64,000 bases of DNA from Agarophyton chilense (Eukaryota; Rhodophyta; Florideophyceae; Gracilariales; Gracilariaceae): positions 992,001 to 1,056,000 of the forward strand of contig JARGXX010000098.1 of NCBI GenBank assembly GCA_030374765.1, written 5' to 3'. The notes beneath the pieces were generated by a model, which did not search any database, was not told the DNA's origin, and saw only the letters and a program-made list of their open reading frames with translations. Positions within the stretch are counted from its first letter, which is position 1; each line of letters starts with the position of its first letter. Positions 11,664-22,041 of this stretch are shown here, piece after piece. The position numbers and the translations under genes were made by a program.

Positions 11664-14113
11664 ATCCACTTCACTCGACTCGCGCGAGTCCTCCAGTGTT
11701 TTTTGCCCTTAAAAGAAGTGGAGCGTTGTGTTTTCTCCTTGAAGAATTTCTCCGTGTCCGTCACAAGTATAAGTAGAGAACTAAAGAAACCAACTGCAAA
11801 TAGTTTGCTGAACGCCACCTTTGTGTATTCTTGATATGCCTCCCATCCCTTGGTATTTAGATTGCATTGAAACTGTACTTTGTCGAAAATTTAGTCTTCT
11901 ACTTTGCTGCTCATATCCTCTATGCAGATGACAACTTTTATTGCACTTGTTTATAAATTCTACTCTCAATCGCTCAAAACTTCGGCCTTGTGTACTACGT
12001 AGAATTGTTTTGCACCCGTCGCTTTATGTCATATTTTTTGCTTCTTTGTTGATGTCCATTCTTCGGGTTTGCGGTAGATTCTTTTTCTTTCCAGTGTCAT
12101 TCATCTTTCTATTGTGCTTGTTCCTCTGGCTGAGATTATGAGAGAGGTGATAATTCTTCTTTCATGTCAACGACTTTTTTCTTTCCTTCTTTTCTATTCA
12201 TTGTTTTTCGCTCTTTTGTCCATTTCAACTTTGAAAAAAGACTCTATCAATTTCTCAAAAAGAGAGTTTTCTAAATATTTCCAAAGTATCAAATGCACCT
12301 TCGAAGAAAACCTAGCCACTCGCTGCAATTGAAACACCACATACAAACAAACTATCTTTATCGTTACTGAGAAAAAAATCGGATCTTTTCTTTACTATCA
12401 ACCGCATGAGAATATGACCAGCGATGCAAATGGATCCGACTCGCTTCGGACACTATATGACGATGATTTGTATGTAGTCGGAAAGTGTTTCCAATTCTGG
12501 ACCAGCTATTCTCAAAGCCTTCATCTCTCCCAAATTATAAACGGCTATTGAGGACACGAAAGATTCTGTCTTCGTTAAGCCGACGTCTTGTGGTGGATTG
12601 CACTGAGTGCAATGCCTTGGGAAGATTATTGTATGAGAACGCTATCTCGACTAGAGGAGGGAGCTTTCTACCACTTTCTACCCTCGTGAACTTTGGATTG
12701 AGAAATTTGTTTTCTAGGGCATATCTATCCTTTTTCTAATCACGTCTTCAGTTTTAAATAGATCTTTCTGTCTGATCTATGGTATCGCCAAAAAAACAGT
12801 GAGGTCTGTGGAATCCATTTTGCACAACCAACAATTCCACATTACATTACTATTCTCCACACCGCTTTTCTATTATAGACATCACAGCTTTAACCTCGCC
12901 AGGTTCGCATCAAAGTCCAGGGCAAAAGGGTTGGAAACTTTCACAAGATTCAGAAGGGCCATCTCCCTGAAGTTGACAAGCGGTCTATGGGCAACTGTCA
13001 TAACCCTCGCTTCAAGCGCTCAAACAGCGCATGAAGGAGGCTACCGTTATAGATTTGCTACTTGCGGTACGTTTACGCATGCCATACTGTTGGATGGATA
13101 ATGAGCAGTGCGAGCTTTTCTATAGTTGTTGATCAACTGCTCGATGGGATTTGGAGTCCATTGGATCATGGGTTTTTAGCGCTAAACCGAAACTGCGAGG
13201 TTACAGGGGGGCCGATCTCGGTGGGGGGGGGGGGGGGGGAATGTAAGTCACTTTTTCTGCGACAGCCGCGTGTTGCGACAGCCGCTTGTCACGAAAGAGA
13301 CTAACTACCCTTCGTACTTAACCTTTTGACATTTGCAACAAAATGCTCTGTGAATACAGCGATATGATATGATCATGCAATAATTATACCAGCCAGTCCA
13401 TTTTGGACACGTCCTTGTTTTTGTCCCTAATAACCTAGGGTTGAGGGCCTCCGTTCGAAAGTCTAGCTGGAGAGTGAGAGGTATTTTAGAAGAACTGATT
13501 TGGTTTTTTGCCGACTGGACATCGTAGTCTCTTCGTCGTCTAGTCTCTGCTGGGCTCGATGAGGTTAGCAGTCCTACCCTCCCTCGATATTCTGCCTTCC
13601 AAGCTTGCTGTCTTGGTTGGAACGAATTTCCTGTGAATAGAGAGCAGATGGTCAAGAAAAAGAGGTTTATAATGGCACACGTGTTGACAGAAGATGTAAA
13701 ATTACATTTTAATGTACATACGGCTTGGTCTGACTGAGGACACTGGCCACCCTTTGTAGCTAGCTACGAGCCTTGTGGCAAAAGAGCGACATGGGTATAA
13801 AGATCAAGGCACTCAACTCAATTCACTTCTTCATTCGGTAGTTTATAGAAACAAAAACGACACCCGTTCATTCAATAGAATTCTCCAACGTCAAAACAAA
13901 AAAAAAGAACAAACGCAATCAGCATCAACACCGAAAATCGCTCACTTGCACAACATAGCCAATACTAAAACCGCGGACAGCGAAAAGGAATAATAGAAAC
14001 CCTCCATCGAGATAAAGCCGAAAAGTACAGGAAATAGAACCGTTGTCTAAACATATTCATATTCAAAAGAAATGTATCCAAACTCGACACATATGAACAA
14101 GGAAACCCCAAAC
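11254..14113. other. Intergenic, no gene recognised; simple repeats
   Basis: About 2.9 kb with only short open frames and no domain match. It holds a (GA)n tract (about 11626-11658) and a long poly-G run (about 13220-13240). It separates the CBM20 gene from the 3' end of the ANL-like gene. Some of it must be 3' UTR for both genes. Confidence 0.4.
11626..11658. repeat. (GA)n microsatellite
   Basis: An uninterrupted run of alternating G and A of roughly 30 bases. A similar, shorter run occurs near 60320-60345, in the 3' flank of the aldo/keto reductase gene. Confidence 0.9.
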
Positions 14114-16678
14114 TCAAGTGTTAACTCGACGATTCGCCTTGGGTTTCCACTGCGGACCCTTAACATGCTTCACCTCCGAGTACCCCGGAAACTGCGACAA
14201 ATCTTGCAGAAGCGGCGATTCCGCCAACTCTCTCCTGGAAAGTCCCACCGGCATCTGCGTCATATAGTAAAACTTCTTAGGAACCATAGGGGCAGGAAGT
14301 ACAGATTGTGCGTGAAGTTTGAGCCAGGGCTCGCTAACCCTCGCACCACGCTTCGGAACAATGGCACAAAACACTTCAGCTCCAAATCGCCTGTCCTTTC
14401 TGCCAAATGCCTTTGCAACATCTACGGCCGGATGATTTCTCATAGCAGCCTCTACATCATCAAGTGCTACACGCACAGTTTTCGTTAATGCACCTTGATC
14501 ACCAGTGCTTGCTTTGACTTCAACTGGTTGGCTGTGATTTGTTCCATATGTAGCATCCGCAACTTCTCGTGCAGCCTTGACAGCTTCTCTAGTATTGTTC
14601 GCCGACGACTCCGCACTAGCAGCAGCAGCCATGACAGCTGCTTCAAGTTCCTCCATACGCAAGTCGATCACCTTTCCGCCATCACTGTTCCCATTTGTAG
14701 CGGCACGTTCCGCTTCAGCTTCAGCATCGGCCACACGTCGTTTCATTTCCTCCAATTCTGCAGCATTTCTCATTTCAACATCCCTCTGTAGTCGGCGGTG
14801 ATTCTCTTCAATAGCTTCCAGCCGGGCCAGGATAGCATTGGCAGTTTCTTCATCTAGCTCATCGGGGTTCTCCACACCAGCGCGTACTAAAGCAGCCGAT
14901 CGTTCTGCTTGTTCCATCTTCTCTGCCGCCTTTTGAGCACGCGCAACCTCCTCCTCAGCGGCGCGCTGCATTGTGCGTTCCTCCTCCTCCTGGATGCGAC
15001 GCTCATCTTCGTGAAGTTGAAGTTCCTCCTTCTCAATTTTCTCTTTCTCTACATTAACAGCCACCAACACTCTCTGGCGTTCCGCCTCCTCCTTCTCTTC
15101 CTCTATTTTCTTTCTCTCCTCATTTGCTATTCTTTCCTCTTCCGAGCGGCGTTCTTCTTCAAGTTTTCGTTCGTCCTCTATACGCTTTTCCTCCGCAATT
15201 TGCTTCTCTTCTTCTTCTTTCCTCGAGGCTTCCTCAGCAGCAACCCTTTCAGCCTCTGCTTTGGCAAGCGCAGCAGCCTCGAATTCTCTGGCCTTCTTCT
15301 CCTCCTGCAATGCAATCTCTTCCTTTCTCAATGTACGGGAATCTCCGAATACTGTAAGCACTCCATCATCCTTAAGCGAACCATAATCCCCCGTGGAAAA
15401 CCACACAACGGGCGGGTCATCTGGGTTGGGTGCGGGCGTCTCGAAGATGGCGCTCTCCGTGGCAATATCGGAATCGTAGTACGAAGAACATACATGAGAT
15501 CCGGTTACGGCAATCTCACCGTTAACACCTGGCGGACACATTTCACGAGTGTCGTTGTTGAATACGGCAACTTCGACGCCATCAACAGCCTTTCCAACTG
15601 TACCGGCGTATACGGCATCATGTCGATTGGTGGTAGCAAAACCGCAAACCTCAGCAGTTCCGTATGACTCATACACCTTTGTTTTGAGACTCTTCTCCAC
15701 CTTCTCCAATAGTTCGGCCGCAATGCAAGATGTGCCGCTTGAACGAACAAAGGTGAGTAACTGCTTGCCCGATGAGGGTGAGGACTTTTCGTTCTCTTCG
15801 TAGAGGTCAAGAATCTGATCGGCCGACGCAGAAACCCATGTTATGTTATGCTTTTTGGCGAAATCCCAGAATTTGTCGGCCTCAAAGCCGCCGAAGCCGG
15901 GAAGCACTATATGGCCACCGGAATAAAAGGTAGCAATGAGAATGAGAATACCATGAATGTCGTGCAAGGGCGGTGCTAGCATAGTGGACATATTGACAGC
16001 GAGATTGTAGGTGGTGACGAAGGACTTGGCAGCTTCACACAATGCATAGTGAGAGAGAGGGACAACGGCAACGTCGGACTGTACATGAACGGCAATTTCG
16101 TCCGGATCAAGCGTAAAGTCTCCGGCACCTCCCGCCCAAGCTGCGCCAGTTCCCATGAATCTACCGTGCGTCTCCAAAACAACTCCCTCATTTATTGTGC
16201 GATGGATATGCCACTCCTTGACGTCGAGTTTATCACACGCAGCGGTACACTTGACAAAAAGGGGGTCATCATCATCTGCAAGCGGACTGACAAGCACTTT
16301 GGCTCCCGATCGTCGGACAGCGGCTTCGAATTGGTCGGAGTCCAACGAAGGGTCGATGGGGGCGGCGACGGCCGCGATCCACCATAAGGCGAAGAAGTAT
16401 ATGATGGATTCACACGACGTGGGTAGGGCAAACGCGCAGATAGTTCCGGGGCGAACGCCGGCCTCCCTCATTCTACCGGCGACGTTCTCAACCATCTTGT
16501 AGACCTCGATGTGCGAGAAGACGGCCTTGCGACCGCGGCGCGCATTGGGATAAGCAGTGACGGCGAGCTTGGTGGCATATCTGGATTTGGGAAGCTCCGT
16601 GAGGGTGGTAAGCTTGAGGAGTTCCTCCTTCTCCGAGCTGGGCAACGCGCGCAGAAAAGAAGCCGACGCCGGCTGCAT
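14114..16678 (-). CDS. ANL adenylation-like protein with coiled coil inserted at the hinge; probable pseudoenzyme
   Basis: An 854-residue protein from ATG at 16678. Residues about 1-445 follow the N-domain of acyl/oxalyl-CoA synthetases: the G-VRPGTICAFALP segment, HDIHGILILIATFYSGG, YESYGTAEVCG (A5-like, about 336-346) and FSTGDYGSLKDDG (A7-like, about 427-439). Residues about 735-818 match the mobile C-domain (ALDDVEAAMRNHPAV, GAEVFCAIVPK, LPAPMVPKKF). Between them, about 449-710 is almost entirely E/K/R/A-rich heptad-like sequence, a long coiled coil. Two catalytic features are absent: the Ser/Thr/Gly-rich ATP loop expected near residue 199 (IAVHVQSD runs straight into VAVVPLSH), and the terminal catalytic lysine (VGLSRREL replaces a TGK-I-R-type end). 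Adenylation activity is therefore doubtful and a scaffold role is inferred. It is divergently transcribed from the aminotransferase gene. Confidence 0.8.
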   Translation of the reverse strand: MQPASASFLRALPSSEKEELLKLTTLTELPKSRYATKLAVTAYPNARRGRKAVFSHIEVYKMVENVAGRMREAGVRPGTICAFALPTSCESIIYFFALWWIAAVAAPIDPSLDSDQFEAAVRRSGAKVLVSPLADDDDPLFVKCTAACDKLDVKEWHIHRTINEGVVLETHGRFMGTGAAWAGGAGDFTLDPDEIAVHVQSDVAVVPLSHYALCEAAKSFVTTYNLAVNMSTMLAPPLHDIHGILILIATFYSGGHIVLPGFGGFEADKFWDFAKKHNITWVSASADQILDLYEENEKSSPSSGKQLLTFVRSSGTSCIAAELLEKVEKSLKTKVYESYGTAEVCGFATTNRHDAVYAGTVGKAVDGVEVAVFNNDTREMCPPGVNGEIAVTGSHVCSSYYDSDIATESAIFETPAPNPDDPPVVWFSTGDYGSLKDDGVLTVFGDSRTLRKEEIALQEEKKAREFEAAALAKAEAERVAAEEASRKEEEEKQIAEEKRIEDERKLEEERRSEEERIANEERKKIEEEKEEAERQRVLVAVNVEKEKIEKEELQLHEDERRIQEEEERTMQRAAEEEVARAQKAAEKMEQAERSAALVRAGVENPDELDEETANAILARLEAIEENHRRLQRDVEMRNAAELEEMKRRVADAEAEAERAATNGNSDGGKVIDLRMEELEAAVMAAAASAESSANNTREAVKAAREVADATYGTNHSQPVEVKASTGDQGALTKTVRVALDDVEAAMRNHPAVDVAKAFGRKDRRFGAEVFCAIVPKRGARVSEPWLKLHAQSVLPAPMVPKKFYYMTQMPVGLSRRELAESPLLQDLSQFPGYSEVKHVKGPQWKPKANRRVNT

Positions 16679-17213
16679 GTCGGAGCGAAGCGGGCGGCGA
16701 GGAAGCGGGCGGCGGGGAAGCGAGTGGCGGGGCGAAGGCGCAAGAAGGGGCGCGATGATGGCCTGCGAGCGGCTAGTAGAGGACGGCGGGCGTAGCTGGC
16801 GACGACGTAGCTGGCGACGACGTAGCTGGCGACGACGTAGCTGGCGACAGCGGCAGCTAGCTGGTAGATAGCGGCGGTAGCTGGCGCGTAACGTTCAGCG
16901 TGATACCGAATGGCGCCTTAGCGCGCCACTAAAGCGGCAGCGTCGCCACGTCGCCCACGTACGACGCGCTGTCACTCGCAGACTCGCAATGCGGAAACGC
17001 CAGCAATGTGCCACGTGTGCGCGTGGCGCATTCAGCATTGCTCTTCCACTCGTGGCGCAACGCCTTTCTGTACAGCTGTGTGTGTGTGTGTGTGTATGAT
17101 GCCTGCCAGATTCACGCTCGAAGAAGATCGGTGTCTTACCCTAGCTAGGCGGTGAGAACGGCGGCGTCAGCATCAGCGCCGTCGCTTCGCGCAAAAGGCT
17201 CGCTGGCACAGCT
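16679..17213. promoter_or_regulatory. Divergent intergenic region (ANL-like / aspartate aminotransferase)
   Basis: 535 bp between two divergent start codons, so it should hold both promoters. It is GC-rich and contains a 15-bp tandem array (16792-16850) and a TG run (about 17077-17097). There is also a CCACGTG E-box-like site near 17010. No TATA box is obvious. Promoter function follows from position only. Confidence 0.5.
16792..16850. repeat. 15-bp tandem array, about 4 copies
   Basis: The unit gtagctggcgacgac is repeated nearly perfectly, followed by degenerate copies (ggcagctagctggtag). It lies about 115-170 bp upstream of the ANL-like start codon, within the shared promoter region. Confidence 0.9.
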
Positions 17214-18503
17214 ATGGCGCGTCTTGCTTGCCTCCGCCGTCTCTCCACGCTCGCTTCGCACGCCGTCAAGCCGGCCCCGCCCTCGCGCTTCGCCGCCACT
17301 CCCCGCGGCCCCGAGGATGCCATCCTGGGCGTCACGCTCGCCTACAACGCCGACCCCAACCCCAACAAGATCAACCTCGGCGTGGGTGCCTACCGAGATG
17401 ACGCCGGCCTTCCCGTCGTGTTGGACGCCGTTCGACAAGCCGAGTCTCGTATTTTAGACCGCTCGCTCGACATGGAGTATTTGCCCGTGGCTGGCAGTCA
17501 CACTTTCTTGCAACGCGCCATCTGGCTCGCCTATGGGGACGACCTTGTTCGCAGAATGAGCGGAAGGTTTGCTGGCCTGCAGACGCTTTCTGGAACTGGT
17601 GCTTGTCGCATGGCTGGCGAGTTGATTTCCAGATTTTTGGACTTTGCTCACCGCTCCGACAAGCCTTTGGTGTTGCTTCCGGATCCGTCCTGGGCCAATC
17701 ACCGTCCCATCTTCACCGATGCCGGATGTCACGTTGCGTCGTATTCCTACTATGATCCGCGCACAAACACTCTTGACATCGATGCCTGTCTGAATAGTTT
17801 GGCAAACGCCCCCAATGCAAGTGTCGTCTTGCTCCATGCTTGTGCGCACAACCCCACGGGAGTCGATCCCACTATGGAACAGTGGGCTGCTATAAGTAAC
17901 GTCGTCTTGGAAAAGTCACACTTGCCTTTGTTTGATATGGCTTACCAAGGCTTCACAAGTGGTGATATGGATGTTGACGCCGCTAGTGTCAGGCTCTTTG
18001 CCGAAGAGGGCCATAAAATTGTTCTTGCGCAGTCCTTCTCAAAAAACTTTGGCCTGTACGGACAGAGGGTTGGCTGCTTGTCCGTTATGACCGACAGTGA
18101 ACAAGAAACGCAAGCCATCAACTCGCAGCTCAAGATTATCGCCAGACCCATGTATTCCAACCCTCCAATAGCCGGCGTGAGACTGGTTGAGGAAATTCTC
18201 AATTGCGAAGACTTGCAGCACCTGTGGAGGAGCGAAATGAAGTCTATGGCCGAGAGGATTATGTCCATGAGACGTAGATTGAGAGAGCATCTGATTGAAC
18301 TCGGCAGTGAACAAAACTGGGATCATATTGTCAATCAACATGGCATGTTTTGTTTTTCGGGCCTTTCGAAAGAGCAGGTAGACAAATTGAGGCACAATTT
18401 CTCAGTGTATCTCACCTCTAACGGACGCATTTCCATGGCGGGTGTTACGTCGGACAATGTTGACTACTTGGCTGAAGCCATCCATCACGTCACCACTTCA
18501 TAG
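17214..18503 (+). CDS. Aspartate aminotransferase, mitochondrial type
   Basis: A 429-residue class I PLP aminotransferase that interconverts aspartate and 2-oxoglutarate with oxaloacetate and glutamate. Visible landmarks are LGVGAYRDD near the N-terminus, SGTGACRM (cofactor phosphate region), HNPTGVDPT, FDMAYQGF, the Schiff-base lysine in SFSKNFGLYGQR (K277) and the C-terminal GRISMAGV with its substrate-carboxylate arginine. The arginine- and serine-rich, acid-free start (MARLACLRRLSTLASH) resembles a mitochondrial presequence. Length matches the eukaryotic family. It is convergent with the EB1 gene, with 323 bp between the two stop codons. Whether it serves mitochondria or plastids cannot be settled from sequence. 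Confidence 0.95.
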   Translation: MARLACLRRLSTLASHAVKPAPPSRFAATPRGPEDAILGVTLAYNADPNPNKINLGVGAYRDDAGLPVVLDAVRQAESRILDRSLDMEYLPVAGSHTFLQRAIWLAYGDDLVRRMSGRFAGLQTLSGTGACRMAGELISRFLDFAHRSDKPLVLLPDPSWANHRPIFTDAGCHVASYSYYDPRTNTLDIDACLNSLANAPNASVVLLHACAHNPTGVDPTMEQWAAISNVVLEKSHLPLFDMAYQGFTSGDMDVDAASVRLFAEEGHKIVLAQSFSKNFGLYGQRVGCLSVMTDSEQETQAINSQLKIIARPMYSNPPIAGVRLVEEILNCEDLQHLWRSEMKSMAERIMSMRRRLREHLIELGSEQNWDHIVNQHGMFCFSGLSKEQVDKLRHNFSVYLTSNGRISMAGVTSDNVDYLAEAIHHVTTS

Positions 18504-18826
18504 ACATGTTGTGTTGTGCTCGGCGTAGTCCGTCGGTCAATACACTCTAGTCGTTTCGTGCCAAATGTAGATTGTTTTGTGTTCGCACGTAGAGAAATAG
18601 GAATATCTACTCTAAAATTAGAATAACATGTCTTGTTCGAGTGTTCCCGTCGTGGCGGCAATACCGACCGCAACAGTTTACTTTGCAATAAATTATCCTA
18701 CAGCAATATTCGAGACTGGGCAACAAGATAAACACCATTCCACCATTCCGCCGCCTTGGGTACGACCTCCCCCCCCTAAGCAAGCCACTCAAGCAGCGAG
18801 AAGAACAAAACAAAACTGCTCGCCGT
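18504..18826. other. Convergent 3' intergenic region
   Basis: 323 bp between the stop codons of the aminotransferase (+) and EB1 (-). It must hold both 3' UTRs. No further gene is seen. Confidence 0.6.
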
Positions 18827-19723
18827 TCAATGACGGCCATCCTCGATAGTGTCATCAAAATGGTCATCAAAACGGTCATCCAACGAGAGTTGTTCAGCTG
18901 CATCAATAATTGCATCTTGCTCTTGCTCGTCCTCCCGCAACTCATCATCGGCCACAGCATTTGCTTCTTCTTCATCAGCGTACAACACTGCCCTTATTTC
19001 ATCAAACACGGATAGGAAGTCGATTTTTTCGTGTTCATCTTCCTTAATCTTGCCAATAACACTCTGAATTATGATTTCAACATCTCTCAGTTTGTTGAAG
19101 TAAAACTCTCGATCGGTCTCGCAGTTGTCCATTTCGGTCTTGAGCTTTTCATTCTCTTCCTTGACGGCGTCAAACTCGGTACGCTTGACCATAGAAGACG
19201 CCGTACTGCGGGCACCATTGAGGCGTTTTGACGCCATTTCATGTGTGCGCGGGCGATTGGCAGCCAAAGCAGGTCGTGCGGCTGGACGGCTTATAGAGCC
19301 ATCCTTGGTCATTAGCTCCTCGCGACGGAGACGACCGTCATAGTTTAAGGCTTCCTCCGAGGCGTGCGCGTCGTAAAAGGCCTTGATCCATTGCATAAAC
19401 TCGAGATTGTCTTGATACTTTGCCTTGACCAACTTTTCCACATCGATACGTTTGCGAAGTTTTGCACGGTTAAAGGCAGCTTGTAGGATCTTGTAATTGT
19501 GCACGAATTCATGCGAGTGTTTTGCATTGAACTTGACCTTTTCAAATCGAATAAGCCCTGGATACAGGGCATCAAACACATGACAGGCAAACACACCAGA
19601 GGCGGTCTGTTCAATCTTGCTATAGTTGAGACCAGTAAGTTCGTTAATCCAACGCAGTAGCTGGTGTCGGCCGACAAAATAGGCACCGGCCATCATACCG
19701 ATAGAATCTCCCGTGACTTCCAT
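18827..19723 (-). CDS. EB1: EB1-family microtubule plus-end protein
   Basis: A 298-residue protein starting at 19723. Residues about 15-125 are the EB1 calponin-homology domain that binds growing microtubule ends (GRHQLLRWIN, LNYSKIEQTASG, HEFVHNYKILQAAF, KLVKAKYQDNLEFMQWIKAFYD). A basic, Ala/Ser/Pro linker follows (about 140-185). The EB homology dimerisation domain is at about 186-250, with the FYFNKLRDVEIIIQ signature that lines the SxIP-partner pocket. The acidic tail (about 250-298, D/E-rich) ends in EDGRH and lacks the EEY/F terminus that recruits CAP-Gly proteins in animals and fungi. Single exon. The family call is very secure. Confidence 0.95.
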   Translation of the reverse strand: MEVTGDSIGMMAGAYFVGRHQLLRWINELTGLNYSKIEQTASGVFACHVFDALYPGLIRFEKVKFNAKHSHEFVHNYKILQAAFNRAKLRKRIDVEKLVKAKYQDNLEFMQWIKAFYDAHASEEALNYDGRLRREELMTKDGSISRPAARPALAANRPRTHEMASKRLNGARSTASSMVKRTEFDAVKEENEKLKTEMDNCETDREFYFNKLRDVEIIIQSVIGKIKEDEHEKIDFLSVFDEIRAVLYADEEEANAVADDELREDEQEQDAIIDAAEQLSLDDRFDDHFDDTIEDGRH

Positions 19724-20067
19724 TTGTGCAAGGCGTGCAAAACGAGGGGGCAGCAGCGAGCAAGACGGCCACTAAAGGAAACAAAGAAAGGTGCGGCAGG
19801 GGCGGAGTGGCACAGCGAACGTTTGGTGCGCTGCACAAGGGGCGGTGGGGCTACGGGAGGGCGGAGGGCTCAGAACTGGACGACTGGCACGCTGGCGAGA
19901 TGCGATGCGGGGCGGCAACTGCAGCAGAAGCGCAGGCAGGGCGCCACGCCAAGCCAAGCCAAGCCACGTCGTTTCGAACTTTTGAAAAACGGCGCAAAAG
20001 CGATTCAAATTTGAAAATCAAAAAAAAAAAAAGAACCTACGTAACGAAAACATGTACACTTGATCAA
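19724..20067. other. EB1 5' flank and kinase 3' flank
   Basis: 344 bp between two head-to-tail minus-strand genes. An A-run near 20018-20030 lies just past the kinase stop codon on its 3' side. No gene of its own is recognised. Confidence 0.6.
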
Positions 20068-20411
20068 CTACAGATCCCCCGGCACGACGAAGGCAGCGCC
20101 ACTACTGCAATACGCGTAGCCGACGATGAGGCGTTCATCGTCGACGATTTTCCGCCGCGCCTTGGACACGGGCCACAGCGCGTGGTCGCCGTAGTTCACG
20201 TCATCGTAGTCCTGATCGACGCTTATCTTTCCCCATTCGCTCATGTCGAAGTTGCGCAAGTCGTCTTGCTCAGCCGACGCCGCCTTCATGCGTTCCCTCA
20301 GGCTGCCGTGCTTGGCGCCACTCTTCCCACTGGGCGCGCGCCGCGCCGCATTGCCACCGTTCCCTCCGCCGTCGCCGCCTCCATCGCCACCCTCATCACC
20401 ACCATCGTCGC

Positions 20412-20442
<31 letters not shown>

Positions 20443-22041
20443 TCCGGCCAGTGCAATCGGCTCTGCGTTGATGACGGCTGCCGTGGTCTGCCCTTCGTCC
20501 AGCGCGTCCATGTGCGCGTACTCGTCCGTCACAACGAGCGTACCCGGCGTGTCCCCAGCCTCGTTTGCGGCGTGTGCCGCCGCGCACGACCCCAAGCCGG
20601 GGGGCGGCGCGGATGTGGCCGCGTCAGACGCAACGCGCGACGCGGCGTCAGTAGTAGCAGCGCGCGGTAGATTGTTCACGTCCGAGTCATTGCGCGCAAG
20701 GCGCCGACGTTCAACCAGGACAGGCTCGGAGGTGTGTGTCATGTACACTTTTCGCCAGTCGGTGCCGTGGAAGAAGGGATGTTCCCTGACCTCGGCGCAC
20801 CCAGTGGGTCCACAGCCCAGCCGCGTGTCCGGGTTCCAGTCCAGCAGGCGCTTGACCATGTTGACGAGTTCGCCCGACGTGCTAGACGAAAAGCGGATGC
20901 GACGGTTGTTCATGTTTGCAATGACCTGATCCAGCTCTCGCGCTTCATACGGTGTGCGGCCTCTCAACATGTGGTACACAAACACACCAAAGGCCCACAG
21001 ATCGACCGACTTGCCGTAGTTTCGCACGGAGAGCATCTCCGGGGCGGCGTAGGTGTGCGTGCCACAAATAGAGTTTGTGAGGGTTCGATCCGGCAGAAAC
21101 TTGCACAAGCCGAAATCGGCGAGACGCACATGGCCGTCCGAATCCAGCAGCACGTTCTCCGGCTTGAGGTCGCGATACACAAAGCCCAGGGCGTGCAGAT
21201 GCTCAAGCGCCAGCAGCACCTGGGCGGAGACGGTCCTGACCTGCGGCTCCTTCAAGCGGCCGGAGTGGGTCTTGAGGTACTGATAGAGATCGCCGCCGTC
21301 GTAAAAGTCGATGGCGAGGTACAAGTAGGAGCGGGTCTGAAAGGCGTAGCGCAGACGGGAGAAGAAAGGGTGACCGTCGACCATCTGCAGGGCGAGACGC
21401 TCATCCAGGGCGTGTCGCAAGGTGGTGTTGGACTCGAAGACCTTGTTCTTGTCCAGCACCTTGAGGGCGAGCTTGCGACGGGTCTTGCGGTCTGCGACAA
21501 GGAAGACCTTTCCACTGGCGCCCTTGCCAATGGGGCTGATGAACTCAAAGTCGGAGATGGCGACGACGCGCTGTTGAGCGGCATTGACAAGGGCCTTTTC
21601 CCACATATCGGTGGCGCGTTCATCGTCAAAGCGAATCCACACGGCATGGGCGCTGGACGGACGCGAAATCTTCAAGAGCGGAGCGGAAAGCTTCCTACTG
21701 ATGGTACAAGCGTGAACAGAAAACAAGGAAACAAACTGGCCATTGTCGGCGGTGGCCAGCACGACTCTGGCACGCAACTCAATCCACAAGCGCTGATACT
21801 TTGCCATGAAGGGATATCGCGCGCACTTGATCAACGCAGAGGCATTGGCAGTAGGCGGAATTCTCTCGAGCAAAGCCAAAGACTCATTACGCACGACACC
21901 GACTGACGGGGCATTATACACGCGCGTGCGCAAGGTAAGCGAACGTCGGGCATGACGGGCGGGGCCAGAAGGCGGCAAGGACGAAGCGACGGGCGGCGCA
22001 GGGCGCTCTCTCACGACGGAGCGCGGTAGCGACGACGCCAT
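20068..22041 (-). CDS. AGC-family Ser/Thr kinase with N-terminal PH-like domain
   Basis: A 657-residue protein. Residues about 70-155 look like a PH domain ending in a WEKAL helix, suggesting phosphoinositide-dependent membrane recruitment as in PKB/Akt-type kinases. The kinase domain spans about 164-425: GKGASGKV glycine loop (172-179), LALKVLDK lysine (K194), FVYRDLKPEN catalytic loop, ADFGLCKF magnesium loop, and activation segment TNSICGTHTYAAPE with the AGC-type T-x2-C-G-T pattern. The C-terminal tail is long. It has a low-complexity Ala/Thr region, an uninterrupted Gly run (about 533-544) followed by GGD repeats, then an acidic end. I see no clear FxxF-S/T hydrophobic motif. The HRD His is replaced by Tyr (YRD), as is common in AGC kinases. 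Confidence 0.9.

Noticed and set aside
13215-13242. Long poly-G run
   Set aside because: May be genuine or an assembly artefact; no functional claim possible.
14909-15667. 252-codon Leu/Phe-rich plus-strand open frame resembling a membrane protein
   Set aside because: Antisense of the E/K-rich coiled coil of the ANL-like gene; Glu and Lys codons read backwards give Leu and Phe.
20734-21906. 390-codon plus-strand open frame
   Set aside because: It is the exact antisense of the kinase domain, a common shadow of GC-rich coding sequence.
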